Shown: one piece after another, positions 27,503-36,899 of the stretch | How the letters are laid out: each line of letters begins with the position of its first letter | Numbering within the stretch: position 1 is the first letter of the stretch | NCBI RefSeq assembly: GCF_000687915.1 | Contig: NZ_JHZY01000002.1 | Coordinates: 1,674,001 to 1,738,000 of the forward strand | Direction: 5' to 3' | DNA length: 64,000 bases | DNA from: Leeuwenhoekiella sp. MAR_2009_132 | GTDB lineage: Bacteria > Bacteroidota > Bacteroidia > Flavobacteriales > Flavobacteriaceae | Translations under genes and position numbers: made by a program | The notes under the pieces: model-generated | Database searches by the model: none | What the model was told of the DNA's origin: nothing | What the model saw: the letters and a program-made list of their open reading frames with translations, nothing else

Positions 27503-28597
27503 TTAAACGTTAAATAAGAAGTGCATCACATCGCCATCTTTAACGATATAATTTTTTCCTTCAACACCCATTTTACCGGCTTCTTTCACTTTAGCTTCGC
27601 TACCAAATTTTACAAAATCTTCGTAGCCTATAACCTCTGCACGTATAAATCCTTTTTCAAAATCGGTATGAATTACACCCGCTGCCTGTGGTGCGGTAGA
27701 ACCTATGTTAATTGTCCAGGCGCGTACTTCTTTTACACCTGCTGTAAAGTAAGTTTGTTGCTTTAACAATTTATAAGCAGCACGTATTAGTTTTGCAGAT
27801 CCCGGCTCATCCAGGCCTATATCCTGTAAAAACATTTGGCGCTCTTCATAATCATCAAGTTCTGTAATATCTGCTTCGGTACCAACAGCCAATACTAGAA
27901 CTTCTGCCTTTTCATCTTTTACTGCTTCGCGTACTTGCTCTACATATGCATTGCCATTTACGGCAGAGCCTTCATCTACATTACATACATACATTACCGG
28001 TTTATCTGTAATAAATTGTAATGGCTTTACATATTCCGCGTAATCTTCATCAGAAAATTCGATAGCACGTATAGAAATACCCTGCTCTAACGAACTTTTT
28101 ATTTTAAGTAAAACAGTTTCTTCTTTTTGAGCATCTTTATTACCCGTACGAGAAGCTTTTTTTACTTTCTCAAGCTTCTTATCTACCGTCTCAAGATCTT
28201 TAAGCTGTAACTCAATATCTATAGTTTCTTTATCTCTAACCGGATTCACGCTGTTGTCAACGTGCACAATATTATCATTATCAAAACATCTCAATACATG
28301 CAAAATCGCATCGGTCTCTCTAATGTTTCCTAAAAACTGGTTTCCTAAACCTTCTCCTTTACTTGCACCTTTAACTAATCCTGCAATATCTACAATATCT
28401 ACAGTAGCAGGCACTACACGTTCTGGATTAACCAATTCTTCAAGCTTTAAAAGTCTTGGATCTGGTACATTAACCACACCTACATTAGGCTCTATGGTAC
28501 AAAAAGGAAAGTTTGCACTTTGCGCCTTAGCATTTGACAAACAATTAAAAAGAGTTGATTTACCCACATTTGGCAATCCTACGATACCTGCTTTCAT
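27503..28597 (-). CDS. ychF: Redox-regulated ATPase/GTPase YchF (Obg family)
   Basis: Universal P-loop protein that binds ATP, associates with ribosomes and affects translation initiation and oxidative stress response. 364 residues. P-loop GLPNVGKST at residues 6-14, switch [31 protein letters not shown], and a C-terminal TGS domain. Monocistronic. On its strand a TATATTTG box (28618-28625) lies 20 bases before the start. Confidence 0.95.
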   Translation of the reverse strand: MKAGIVGLPNVGKSTLFNCLSNAKAQSANFPFCTIEPNVGVVNVPDPRLLKLEELVNPERVVPATVDIVDIAGLVKGASKGEGLGNQFLGNIRETDAILHVLRCFDNDNIVHVDNSVNPVRDKETIDIELQLKDLETVDKKLEKVKKASRTGNKDAQKEETVLLKIKSSLEQGISIRAIEFSDEDYAEYVKPLQFITDKPVMYVCNVDEGSAVNGNAYVEQVREAVKDEKAEVLVLAVGTEADITELDDYEERQMFLQDIGLDEPGSAKLIRAAYKLLKQQTYFTAGVKEVRAWTINIGSTAPQAAGVIHTDFEKGFIRAEVIGYEDFVKFGSEAKVKEAGKMGVEGKNYIVKDGDVMHFLFNV

Positions 28598-28921
28598 TAC
28601 TATAATTTTTGGAGGCGCAAATATAGGAAGCTTCTATAGATTTTAAGACTATAGACACAAACAATAATTAGCAGATGTTTGAGACAACAATCTTGTCGTT
28701 ACTTTTATAGGTAAACACAGAGGTTTTGCCCAATATTAGATTTTCACTTGATAATTTAACTTTTAAATAATTCTCAATATAAAGCCCTCATTTTGAGATA
28801 TTAAAAATTTTAATACTTCTTATTTATTAATCAAATAAAATGTTAATTCATTATATTTATTTCAACTTAAAATGACATTCCTTTGAATACTTTTGAATAA
28901 TCAACTCTTAAACAATCTAAT
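28598..28921 (+). promoter_or_regulatory. Divergent promoter region of ychF and the TonB receptor gene
   Basis: 324 noncoding bases, very AT-rich. It holds a perfect TAnnTTTG box (TACTTTTG, 28888-28895) 26 bases before the receptor start, without a matching TTG at the usual spacing, and the ychF box noted at 28618-28625. I see no dyad or Fur-like site that would tell how the receptor is controlled. Confidence 0.5.
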
Positions 28922-31606
28922 ATGAAATTAAAAATTACATTATTTTTTAGTGTGTTTTGCAGCATCGTCTGGGCTCAAAATACCGTTACGGGTACCATAA
29001 CAGACGCTGAAGGCACATTACTCCCGGGTGTAAATATTGTACAAAAGGGAACTATAAAAGGTGCTACTTCAGACTTTGACGGAAAATACACTATTGATGT
29101 AAGTGACGATGCAACATTAATATTCTCGTATATAGGATTTGAACAGCAAGAAATCGCTGTAAACGGAAAAACTCAAATTGATGTCACAATGACGAGCGGT
29201 GTGCAACTTAGCGAAGTTCAAATTGTTGGTTCACGTAGTCCCAAACGTACTTCTACAGATACTCCTGTTGCTATTGATATTATAGACGTTGCTGAAGTAA
29301 GCACTCAAAGTGGACAACTTGAGGTAAATCAATTATTGCAGTATGCTGCTCCTTCTTTTAACGCAAACAAACAGTCTGGCTCTGATGGGGCAGATCACAT
29401 TGACCCCGCTTCATTGCGTGGTTTAGGACCAGACCAGACATTAGTCTTAATAAACGGTAAACGCCGCCACCAATCTTCTTTGATAAATATATTTGGAACG
29501 CGCGGACGAGGAAATACGGGTACAGATTTAAATGCAATTCCCGTAACATCAATTAAGCGTATCGAAGTTTTAAGGGACGGTGCTTCGGCGCAATACGGCT
29601 CTGATGCAATTGCAGGTGTGATTAATATTGTTTTAAAAGATAAAACAGACGCAGTTGAGGGTAATGTAAGCTATGGTTTTTATAATACAGATGCTCAGGG
29701 AGATTTTGGCACAGATCCTTATGGGTTATGGAATACCGATGGATATCGCTTAGATACGGAGCGTGATGGCAATGCCATAGGAAAAGATAAATCCTTTGAC
29801 GGAGGTTCTGTAAAAGTAGGTGTTAACTATGGAGTGGCACTTGGCGACAACGGCGGTTACGCAAACTTCACGACCGAGTACATCAATAAAAATAAGACGC
29901 TTCGTCCCGGTTTTGAATTTAGAAAAGGTTTTGGAGAAGCTGCGATTGAAGGGTTAAACCTTTTTGCAAATATTGCATATCCGGTTTCTGATAAGACTGA
30001 AATTTATGCTTTTGGTGGTCGTAATTACCGCGATACAGACGCTTTTGCATTTACACGAAATAATGGAGCCCGCGTGGTAACTTCAATCTTTCCTAATGGT
30101 TTTACACCACGTATCACGTCTATCATTACAGATAACTCGGTTTCAGTAGGCGTACGTACTAAGTCTGATTCTGGTTGGAATATGGATTTGAGCAATACCT
30201 ACGGAAAAAACTTCTTCCATTACTATATAAAAGGTACTCTTAATGCTAGTTTAGAAGATCTTTCTCCAACAGATTTTGACGCCGGTGGTCACAGTTTAGA
30301 CCAGAATACTATAAATCTCGATTTTTCTAAATATTATGACGACATCCTTTCGGGGATGAATATCGCTTTTGGTGCAGAATACCGTACTGAAAACTTTATA
30401 ATTTTTGCTGGTGAAGAGGGGTCTTACGGCACCTACGACACTACCGGAAGATTAATCATAGATCCTGCCTCACAGACACAGCCTATAGATGCTGTTTCTG
30501 GCGACCCACGCCCAGGAGGTTCTCAGGGATTCCCGGGGTACAGTCCTGCTAACGAAGTAGATCGAAGCAGATCTAACGTATCTTTATATGCAGATACCGA
30601 GTTTGACCTAACGGAAGCCCTTCTTTTAAGTGCTGCAGCTCGTTTTGAGAATTACAGCGACTTTGGAAGCACCATTAATGGGAAACTGGCTTCACGTCTA
30701 AAAATAAGTGATAATTTAAATCTGCGTGGTTCTGTGAGTACTGGCTTTAGAGCTCCATCTTTGGCACAGATTTACTACAATCTGCGTTTTACAAACTTTG
30801 TAGGTGGTGACGCTTTAGAATCTGTATTGTCACCTAACAATAGCCCCGTTACTGCATCTTTTGGTATAGGCCCTTTAAAAGAAGAAACCGCTTTAAATGC
30901 TGCTTTAGGTTTTACGGCTAATATAGGTGCGTTCTCAGCTACGATAGATGGGTATTATATTAGTGTAAAAGATCGTATTGTACTTACCGGTAATTTTGAT
31001 GCTACAGACATTCCCGGTGTTGAAGCTGCACAGTTTTTTGCAAACGGAGCAGATACCCGCACAAAAGGTCTGGATGTAGTTTTAAGCTACAAAAAGCGTA
31101 TTAATGAAAATGTGTTTAGTGCCACCTTTACCGGCAACTTTAACGATATGGAAATTACAGACGTTAAAAATGGCGCATTAGATGAGCAAACCTTCTTTGG
31201 AGAACGCGATAAAGCCTTTTTATTAGCATCTGCTCCAGACAGCAAAATGAGTTTAAATTTAAACTATGAACGTAACTGGTTTAGCACAGGACTTTCATTT
31301 ACACGCTTTAGCGAAATAAGCTTGTTAGATTTTCAGGTTTTTGAAACACCTGCAGATTTAGGTTACGCAGATAATGATGCTTTATTAGCAGGTGCTACAG
31401 ATTACTACAGCCCAAAAGTAATTACAGATCTTGTTTTTGGTTTTGATCTTTCAGACCATTTAAGACTTCAGGTAGGTAGTACAAACCTGTTTAATGTATA
31501 TCCTGATCAGCAAGATGACTGGACCGAAGCTGGTGGTTACTGGGATTCTGTACAGATGGGTTTTAGTGGAGCCTATTATTATACCCGCTTATCTTTCAAT
31601 TTCTAG
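28922..31606 (+). CDS. TonB-dependent outer-membrane receptor
   Basis: 894-residue beta-barrel receptor for active uptake. Signal peptide MKLKITLFFSVFCSIVWAQ, then a carboxypeptidase-D regulatory-like domain (about 20-95: GTITDAEGTLLPGVNIV ... SYIGFEQQEI), a plug domain (LVLINGKRRHQ ... IEVLRDGASAQYGSDAIAGV, about 180-240) and a 22-strand barrel ending in the aromatic YYYTRLSFNF. No SusD-like lipoprotein gene follows, so it is not a polysaccharide-utilisation SusC pair; a siderophore, metal complex, vitamin or peptide is more likely. It is a single-gene unit bounded by a strong terminator. The ligand cannot be told. Confidence 0.93.
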   Translation: MKLKITLFFSVFCSIVWAQNTVTGTITDAEGTLLPGVNIVQKGTIKGATSDFDGKYTIDVSDDATLIFSYIGFEQQEIAVNGKTQIDVTMTSGVQLSEVQIVGSRSPKRTSTDTPVAIDIIDVAEVSTQSGQLEVNQLLQYAAPSFNANKQSGSDGADHIDPASLRGLGPDQTLVLINGKRRHQSSLINIFGTRGRGNTGTDLNAIPVTSIKRIEVLRDGASAQYGSDAIAGVINIVLKDKTDAVEGNVSYGFYNTDAQGDFGTDPYGLWNTDGYRLDTERDGNAIGKDKSFDGGSVKVGVNYGVALGDNGGYANFTTEYINKNKTLRPGFEFRKGFGEAAIEGLNLFANIAYPVSDKTEIYAFGGRNYRDTDAFAFTRNNGARVVTSIFPNGFTPRITSIITDNSVSVGVRTKSDSGWNMDLSNTYGKNFFHYYIKGTLNASLEDLSPTDFDAGGHSLDQNTINLDFSKYYDDILSGMNIAFGAEYRTENFIIFAGEEGSYGTYDTTGRLIIDPASQTQPIDAVSGDPRPGGSQGFPGYSPANEVDRSRSNVSLYADTEFDLTEALLLSAAARFENYSDFGSTINGKLASRLKISDNLNLRGSVSTGFRAPSLAQIYYNLRFTNFVGGDALESVLSPNNSPVTASFGIGPLKEETALNAALGFTANIGAFSATIDGYYISVKDRIVLTGNFDATDIPGVEAAQFFANGADTRTKGLDVVLSYKKRINENVFSATFTGNFNDMEITDVKNGALDEQTFFGERDKAFLLASAPDSKMSLNLNYERNWFSTGLSFTRFSEISLLDFQVFETPADLGYADNDALLAGATDYYSPKVITDLVFGFDLSDHLRLQVGSTNLFNVYPDQQDDWTEAGGYWDSVQMGFSGAYYYTRLSFNF

Positions 31607-31625
31607 TTTACAAAATCAAATACAT

Positions 31626-31655
31626 AAAAAAGCCCGGCAACTTGCCGGGCTTTTT
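31626..31655. terminator. Strong bidirectional terminator (GCCCGGCAA-c-TTGCCGGGC)
   Basis: GC-rich nine-base stem extended by A5/T5 arms, between the convergent TonB receptor and ferredoxin genes. Confidence 0.9.
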
Positions 31656-31676
31656 CTTTATATAAAATTATCAATG

Positions 31677-32027
31677 CTATTTATGGTGCATAAAAGCTTG
31701 CTTCGCCAATAAAGTTTCTTCAGACTCTACATGGTTATCATCAGGCACACAACAGTCTACAGGGCAAACAGCAGCGCACTGTGGCTCCTCGTGAAAGCCC
31801 ATACATTCTGTACATTTATCTGGTGCGATGTAATAAACCTCATCACTTATAGGCTCCTGAGTTTCATCTGCATCTACTTCTTTCCCGTCAGGTAAAACAA
31901 CTTTACCTTCAAGGTCTGTCCCGTCTGCATAGCGCCAGTCATCAGCACCTTCATAAATTGCGGTGTTTGGACATTCTGGCTCACAAGCCCCGCAGTTAAT
32001 ACATTCATCAGTTATTATAATTGCCAT
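31677..32027 (-). CDS. 4Fe-4S dicluster ferredoxin
   Basis: 116-residue soluble electron carrier. Two cluster motifs: [12 protein letters not shown] near the N-terminus and [21 protein letters not shown] near residue 73; the middle and end are strongly acidic. The insertion between the second and third Cys of the second motif is characteristic of this YfhL-like group. It is divergent from the acyl-CoA reductase/serC/serA genes, an arrangement I associate with flavobacteria. Confidence 0.92.
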   Translation of the reverse strand: MAIIITDECINCGACEPECPNTAIYEGADDWRYADGTDLEGKVVLPDGKEVDADETQEPISDEVYYIAPDKCTECMGFHEEPQCAAVCPVDCCVPDDNHVESEETLLAKQAFMHHK

Positions 32028-32196
32028 AGTATAATCGTTTTCTTATCCGTAATTTTGCCCTAAAGTGGACTTTTGATAATTAAATTCTGCTAAAACTAAA
32101 TTAAAGTTTAACGTTAATACCCATTTGATATGGCGTATTACTTTTTAATATCAACGTACAAAATTAAGGTCTGCCCTTAACTCTACCAAACCATTT

Positions 32197-33258
32197 ATGG
32201 ATTTAAACCAAAGAATTACTGCATTCTCAAAGCTGGGTCTTTTTTTAAATGATTTTTTGTCGAACACTACAAAAAGTGAAATGACATTAGCTGATACGCA
32301 AACTTTACAAATTGAGTTTGCAGAAGTATTAAAAACTGCAACTCGTGAAAATGCCTGGTTTACCCCAGAACATCTGCAAATGGCACTTAGCAGCTGGTCA
32401 GAATCACTTACTGAAACTTCTCTAAAAAACTGGACTAGTGCCTATAACTTTGATATCAATTTAGAGTCAAAACGTGTTGCCGTTATTATGGCAGGCAATC
32501 TTCCGCTGGTAGGTTTTCATGATTTTTTAAGTGTTCTTATTAGTGGGCATTCGATACTGGCAAAACTATCATCAGACGATAAGTTAATACTTCCGTATTT
32601 AGCTAAGGTATTAATCGCAATAGAACCACTCTTTGAAAACAAAATAGAATTCACTGAAGGTAAATTGGCTGCTTTTGATGCAGTAATTGCTACTGGTAGT
32701 AATAACACTGCACGGTATTTTGAATATTACTTTAAAACCAAGCCCCACATCATACGTAAAAACCGAAATGCGGTAGCGGTTTTAACAGGTAATGAATCTA
32801 CAGAACAACTTGAATTACTAGGTGATGACATCTTTAGATATTTTGGAATGGGTTGCCGCAGTGTGTCAAAACTTTTTGTTCCGCAAGATTATAACTTTGA
32901 CTCTTTTTATAAGGCAATGTTTAATTACAAAGACCTGCTAAACCATCATAAATACGCTAACAATTATGATTATAATAAAGCGGTTTATTTAATGAGTTTG
33001 TTTCCCATACTCGATAATGGGTTTTTAGTCTTAAAAGAAGAAGAAAGCTTCTCTTCCCCTATTTCTGTTGTATTTTATGAGCGCTATGATAATCTAGAGA
33101 CTCTTAAAACTTATTTAGACGAAAAAACAGACCAGATACAATGTATTGTTGCTTCGGGATTTGATCAAAAAGAAGTAGGCTTCGGGCAGGCTCAAAAGCC
33201 GAATCTTAGTGATTATGCTGATGGTGTAGATACCATTGCATTTTTACTAAAAATATAA
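32197..33258 (+). CDS. Acyl-CoA reductase (LuxC-type, ALDH superfamily)
   Basis: 353 residues. NADPH-dependent reduction of an acyl-CoA or acyl phosphate to the aldehyde is the known activity of LuxC-like proteins. The putative nucleophile is in YFGMGCRSVSKLFVP (Cys near residue 217), with IATGSNNTARYFEYYF and the conserved IRKNRNAVAVLTG before it. There are no lux genes near; the role here is unknown, possibly long-chain aldehyde or serine-linked lipid metabolism given the neighbouring serC and serA. Confidence 0.85.
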   Translation: MDLNQRITAFSKLGLFLNDFLSNTTKSEMTLADTQTLQIEFAEVLKTATRENAWFTPEHLQMALSSWSESLTETSLKNWTSAYNFDINLESKRVAVIMAGNLPLVGFHDFLSVLISGHSILAKLSSDDKLILPYLAKVLIAIEPLFENKIEFTEGKLAAFDAVIATGSNNTARYFEYYFKTKPHIIRKNRNAVAVLTGNESTEQLELLGDDIFRYFGMGCRSVSKLFVPQDYNFDSFYKAMFNYKDLLNHHKYANNYDYNKAVYLMSLFPILDNGFLVLKEEESFSSPISVVFYERYDNLETLKTYLDEKTDQIQCIVASGFDQKEVGFGQAQKPNLSDYADGVDTIAFLLKI

Positions 33259-33444
33259 AGGTTTGCATCCTATAAATTATTAATTATTTAAGGTCTTTTG
33301 TTAAGCTTTTAGGCATCTTTGCATTGCTTTTTAAAATAACAATACCGTGTTGAGAATCGCAGTAGTTTCTTATGTATTGTATTTTAAAATCCGTAATTTT
33401 TCGACTTCTAAAAATAAAGATTAAGCAGATCAAATATTCAATCC

Positions 33445-34509
33445 ATGAAAAAACATAATTTCAGTGCCGGACCAAGTATTCTTCCTCAAGAAGTGCTTAA
33501 ACAGGCCTCTGACGCCGTATTAAATTTCAACAATTCAGGTTTATCACTTATAGAAATTTCTCATCGTAGTAAAGACTTCGTTGATGTGATGGAAGAAGCT
33601 CGTGAGCTTGCACTGCAACTTTTAGGTCTTGAAGGTAAAGGCTATAAAGCACTATTTCTTCAGGGAGGTGCTAGTATGCAGTTTGTTATGGCAGCATACA
33701 ACTTACTAGAAAATAAAGCAGGATACTTAAACACAGGGACCTGGAGTGATAAGGCAATTAAAGAAGCAAAGATTTTTGGAGATGTTGTTGAAGTAGCTAG
33801 TTCTAAGGATAAAAATTTTAATTATATACCTAAAGATTATTCAATTCCTTCAGGTTTAGATTACCTACACGTTACTACAAACAATACTATTTTTGGGACA
33901 CAACTTAAAAACATACCTGCTTTAGACATTCCGCTAGTGGCAGATATGAGTAGTGATATTTTCTCTAGACAATTAGATTTTACCAAGTTTGATCTTATTT
34001 ATGCAGGAGCTCAGAAAAATATGGGGCCAGCAGGTACAACGCTCGTAGTGGTACGTGAAGATATTTTAGGTAAAGTAACACGTCAGGTACCGGCGATGTT
34101 AGATTATACACAACATATTTCTAAAGGTAGTATGTACAATACACCTCCTGTATTTGCCGTTTACACTTCTTTATTAACCTTAAGATGGTTAAAGAATAAT
34201 GGTGGTATTAAAGGTGCAGAAGAAAATAACGATAAAAAAGCTACTCTTATTTATTCTGAAATAGATTTAAATCCGCTATTTACAGGATTTGCAGCCGTAG
34301 AAGATCGCTCTACTATGAATGCCACATTTAACCTTACAGAAGATAATCTAAAGGAAACTTTTGATACGATGCTTAAAGAAGCTGGTATTAGCGGGGTAAA
34401 TGGTCACCGCAGTGTAGGTGGCTACCGTGCCTCTATGTACAATGCATTGTCACTTCAGAGCGTAGGAACTCTGGTTGATGTTATGAGTGAATTAGAGCGT
34501 AAAGCCTAA
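33445..34509 (+). CDS. serC: Phosphoserine aminotransferase
   Basis: PLP enzyme converting 3-phosphohydroxypyruvate to O-phosphoserine (also used in pyridoxal synthesis). 354 residues; starts MKKHNFSAGPSILP, the PLP lysine is in YAGAQKNMGPAGTT (about residue 193) and HRSVGGYRASMYNAL forms part of the substrate site. It is followed by serA after 103 bases, which include a small hairpin. The 186 bases upstream have no clear promoter motif. Confidence 0.96.
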   Translation: MKKHNFSAGPSILPQEVLKQASDAVLNFNNSGLSLIEISHRSKDFVDVMEEARELALQLLGLEGKGYKALFLQGGASMQFVMAAYNLLENKAGYLNTGTWSDKAIKEAKIFGDVVEVASSKDKNFNYIPKDYSIPSGLDYLHVTTNNTIFGTQLKNIPALDIPLVADMSSDIFSRQLDFTKFDLIYAGAQKNMGPAGTTLVVVREDILGKVTRQVPAMLDYTQHISKGSMYNTPPVFAVYTSLLTLRWLKNNGGIKGAEENNDKKATLIYSEIDLNPLFTGFAAVEDRSTMNATFNLTEDNLKETFDTMLKEAGISGVNGHRSVGGYRASMYNALSLQSVGTLVDVMSELERKA

Positions 34510-34580
34510 TCTCTTTAAATTAATCAGTAGTACAACAACAAATGGAAACTGTAAAATGGGGTTAACCTCCTATTATTAAC

Positions 34581-34595
34581 ACTCGCAAAGCGGGT
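34581..34595. repeat. Hairpin ACTCGC-AAA-GCGGGT between serC and serA
   Basis: Six-pair stem (one G:U) with an AAA loop, 18 bases before the serA start. Same design as AATCGC-AAA-GCGATT at 6371-6385, hence likely the same dispersed element. A self-complementary GGTTAACC lies just upstream. Confidence 0.5.
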
Positions 34596-34612
34596 AAATT
34601 TAAATATAAAAG

Positions 34613-35566
34613 ATGAAAGTTTTAGCAAACGATGGCATTTCACAATCTGGAGTAGACGCTCTAAAAGCTGCCGGTTTTGAGATCATCACCACTAAAGTTG
34701 CTCAAGAGCAATTAGAAAACTATATCAACGAAAATCAAATAGACGCGCTACTTGTACGTAGTGCGACTAAAGTGCGCAAAGAACTTATAGATGCCTGTCC
34801 TAGCCTTAAATTAATAGGTCGTGGTGGTGTAGGTATGGATAACATTGATGTTCAATATGCAAAGGATAAAGGACTAAGCGTAATAAACACTCCGGCATCT
34901 TCATCTGCATCTGTAGCAGAATTGGTTTTTGCACATTTATATGGTGGTGTACGTTTCTTATATGACGCTAACCGCAATATGCCTTTAGAGGGAGAATCAA
35001 AATTTGGTGATCTTAAAAAAGCATATGCAAATGGTGTAGAATTAAGAGGAAAAACCTTAGGTGTTATCGGTTTTGGTCGTATTGGCCAGGCTACCGCAAA
35101 AGTTGCATTAGGGGCAGGAATGAAAGTTATTTATTCTGACCCTTATATGGAAAAAGCCGAAGTGAAGCTTGACTTTTTTGATGGGCAGGAAGTAACATTT
35201 AAGTTTGAAAGCAAATCTAAAGAAGATGTTCTTAAAGAAGCAGATTTTATTACCTTACACGTACCAGCTCAAAAAGAGTATGTTATAGGTAAAGCTGAAT
35301 TAGAAATGATGAAAGATGGTGCTGCACTTATTAATGCTGCACGTGGTGGTGTTGTAGACGAGATCGCTTTAATAGATGCCTTAGACTCTGGTAAATTAGC
35401 ATTTGCAGGATTAGATGTTTTTGAAAGCGAACCTAAGCCAGAAATCAGAATTCTTATGCATCCTAAAATCACATTGTCTCCGCACATTGGTGCTGCTACA
35501 AATGAAGCTCAGGATCGTATAGGTACTGAACTTGCAGAACAAATAGATGCTATTTTAAAGAAATAA
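34613..35566 (+). CDS. serA: D-3-phosphoglycerate dehydrogenase (short form)
   Basis: First step of serine synthesis, NAD-dependent oxidation of 3-phosphoglycerate. 317 residues: substrate-binding GRGGVGMDNIDV, Rossmann VIGFGRIGQATAKVAL, catalytic Arg/Glu region NAARGGVVDE and His in LSPHIGAATNEAQ. No C-terminal ACT or intervening domain, so serine feedback by ACT binding is not expected. Another 2-hydroxyacid dehydrogenase function is possible but the serC neighbour supports SerA. Confidence 0.93.
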   Translation: MKVLANDGISQSGVDALKAAGFEIITTKVAQEQLENYINENQIDALLVRSATKVRKELIDACPSLKLIGRGGVGMDNIDVQYAKDKGLSVINTPASSSASVAELVFAHLYGGVRFLYDANRNMPLEGESKFGDLKKAYANGVELRGKTLGVIGFGRIGQATAKVALGAGMKVIYSDPYMEKAEVKLDFFDGQEVTFKFESKSKEDVLKEADFITLHVPAQKEYVIGKAELEMMKDGAALINAARGGVVDEIALIDALDSGKLAFAGLDVFESEPKPEIRILMHPKITLSPHIGAATNEAQDRIGTELAEQIDAILKK

Positions 35567-35590
35567 ATAGATCTAAGCATCCTAAATTCA

Positions 35591-35617
35591 AAAGCCGAAA
35601 GAGATTTCGGCTTTTTT
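35591..35617 (+). terminator. Terminator after serA
   Basis: AAAGCCGAAA-gaga-TTTCGGCTTT with a T7 run, 24 bases past the serA stop. Confidence 0.88.
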
Positions 35618-35640
35618 TGTGGGCAACAATCCTTAATAAA

Positions 35641-35672
35641 TTGTTAAAATATTTAAAAACTTCTTATCTTTA
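35641..35672 (+). promoter_or_regulatory. Candidate promoter of the DUF937 gene
   Basis: TTG (35641-35643), 21 bases, then TATCTTTA (35665-35672), seven of eight matches to TAnnTTTG apart from the last base, 27 bases before the gene. Confidence 0.4.
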
Positions 35673-35698
35673 AAGTCTAACATTAATAATTAATTAAA

Positions 35699-36331
35699 AT
35701 GGCAGGGTTATTAGACTTATTAAATAGTGATTTAGGAAAACAGCTTATTAGTGGAGCAAGTGCACAAACTGGCGCTTCAGAAAGCAAAACTGCAGATGTG
35801 TTAAGCATGGCATTACCCGTACTACTAGGTGCAATGAAAAAAAATGCACAAACCCAAGAGGGTGCTTCCGGTTTATTAGGCGCTTTAAGTAACAAACATG
35901 ATGGCAGCATTTTAGATAATTTAGGAAGTCTCTTAGGTGGTGGCAGTGTTGATCAAAATGTTATAAGCGATGGTGCAGGTATTTTAAGTCACGTTTTAGG
36001 AGGTAAGCAACCTGTTGTAGAAAATACACTAAGTCAAAAATCTGGCCTTGACGCCGGTACCGTAGCTCAAATTTTAAAAATAGCAGCTCCTATTCTTCTA
36101 GGTGTTATAGGTAAAGAAACTAAACAAAATAACGTAAATGATTCTAGCGCACTCTCCGGAATATTAGGAAGTATGTTAGGAGGCCAGCCCAAAGGAAATC
36201 AAAGTCTTATCGAAAGCTTAATAGATGCAGACGGTGACGGCAGCGTTTTAGATGATGTTGCCGGTATGGTTTTAGGATCTAATAAAAAAGGTGGCCTTGG
36301 CGGAATGCTAGGTGGTCTTTTTGGAAAATAG
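35699..36331 (+). CDS. DUF937 domain-containing protein
   Basis: 210 residues, low complexity, rich in Gly, Leu, Ser and Ala. The N-terminal ~150 residues are the DUF937 pattern (MAGLLDLLNSDLGKQLISGA; LPVLLGAMKKNA), with several LGSLLGGG-like repeats. The C-terminus has DADGDGSVLDDVAGMVLG, an Asp-rich loop that looks like a dockerin or EF-hand-type calcium site, then a Gly-rich tail. No signal peptide. Function unknown; the YidB-like family is described as cytosolic. Its own promoter and terminators on both sides show a single-gene unit. Confidence 0.85.
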   Translation: MAGLLDLLNSDLGKQLISGASAQTGASESKTADVLSMALPVLLGAMKKNAQTQEGASGLLGALSNKHDGSILDNLGSLLGGGSVDQNVISDGAGILSHVLGGKQPVVENTLSQKSGLDAGTVAQILKIAAPILLGVIGKETKQNNVNDSSALSGILGSMLGGQPKGNQSLIESLIDADGDGSVLDDVAGMVLGSNKKGGLGGMLGGLFGK

Positions 36332-36354
36332 TTTTCATTGCTTAAGTGATTAGT

Positions 36355-36379
36355 AAGCCGCTTTTTAAGCGGCTTTTAT
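36355..36379 (+). terminator. Terminator after the DUF937 gene
   Basis: AAGCCGCTT-ttt-AAGCGGCTT followed by TTATTTT. Confidence 0.85.
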
Positions 36380-36425
36380 TTTGCATTAAATTTGGCAGGA
36401 GTTTTGTAGCTTTAAAAGAAAAAGT

Positions 36426-36857
36426 ATGAAACCATTTATTTACTTCTTTGTCGCCCTGGGTCTTATTTACGGTTGTGCCAGTACTCAAACCAATAAAAAA
36501 TTGACAGGGAATAATGCTACGACCACTGCAAATGATACCGTACGTATCGCAAATGACAGCCTAGAATATGAGATCCTAATTATAGAACCCGGATTCAATA
36601 CCTTTTTAGTTTCTATTGCACGACCAGAAGGCTATTACACACAAAATTACTTAGAAAACAAAAATAGGTTTCTGGTTATTGAATATAATCAAAGAGTAAA
36701 TCAACCCTTTACTTTTGATCCTAATCTATACCCACAGCAAATTAATTATGACAACAATGTAGATTATGGTTATGAAGTAAATTATAAACTATATAATTAT
36801 TTTGTATTTTTTAGTAGGCAATACAATCAGCGATTTAGCGTACCTACCCGAATTTAA
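36426..36857 (+). CDS. DUF6146 family lipoprotein
   Basis: 143 residues; signal sequence with lipobox LIYGCAS (Cys16), so an anchored lipoprotein. The body has the conserved PEGYYTQNYLENKNRFLV, VNYKLYNYFVFFSRQYNQRF and related aromatic segments that I recognise as DUF6146 of flavobacteria. Function unknown. 42 bases before the next gene on the same strand. Confidence 0.85.
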   Translation: MKPFIYFFVALGLIYGCASTQTNKKLTGNNATTTANDTVRIANDSLEYEILIIEPGFNTFLVSIARPEGYYTQNYLENKNRFLVIEYNQRVNQPFTFDPNLYPQQINYDNNVDYGYEVNYKLYNYFVFFSRQYNQRFSVPTRI

Positions 36858-36899
36858 ATCATTGCCACTTTTTTAAATACGGAATACTATATTTGCGCC

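Noticed and set aside
28922..31606. SusC-type polysaccharide uptake locus
   Set aside because: No SusD-like gene follows and a strong terminator ends the unit, so it is treated as an ordinary TonB-dependent receptor.
32197..33258. Bioluminescence or fatty-acid reductase complex from the LuxC-like gene
   Set aside because: No luxA, luxB, luxD or luxE in the window; the setting is serine synthesis.
33340..33424. A 25-codon GTG frame upstream of serC with three Ser codons
   Set aside because: Serine is not clustered at the end, there is no good promoter or terminator, and the start is GTG; it does not reach the standard of the arg, ilv and thr leaders.
34540..34571. Seven-codon frame METVKWG between serC and serA
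   Set aside because: Too short and without biased codons; likely chance.
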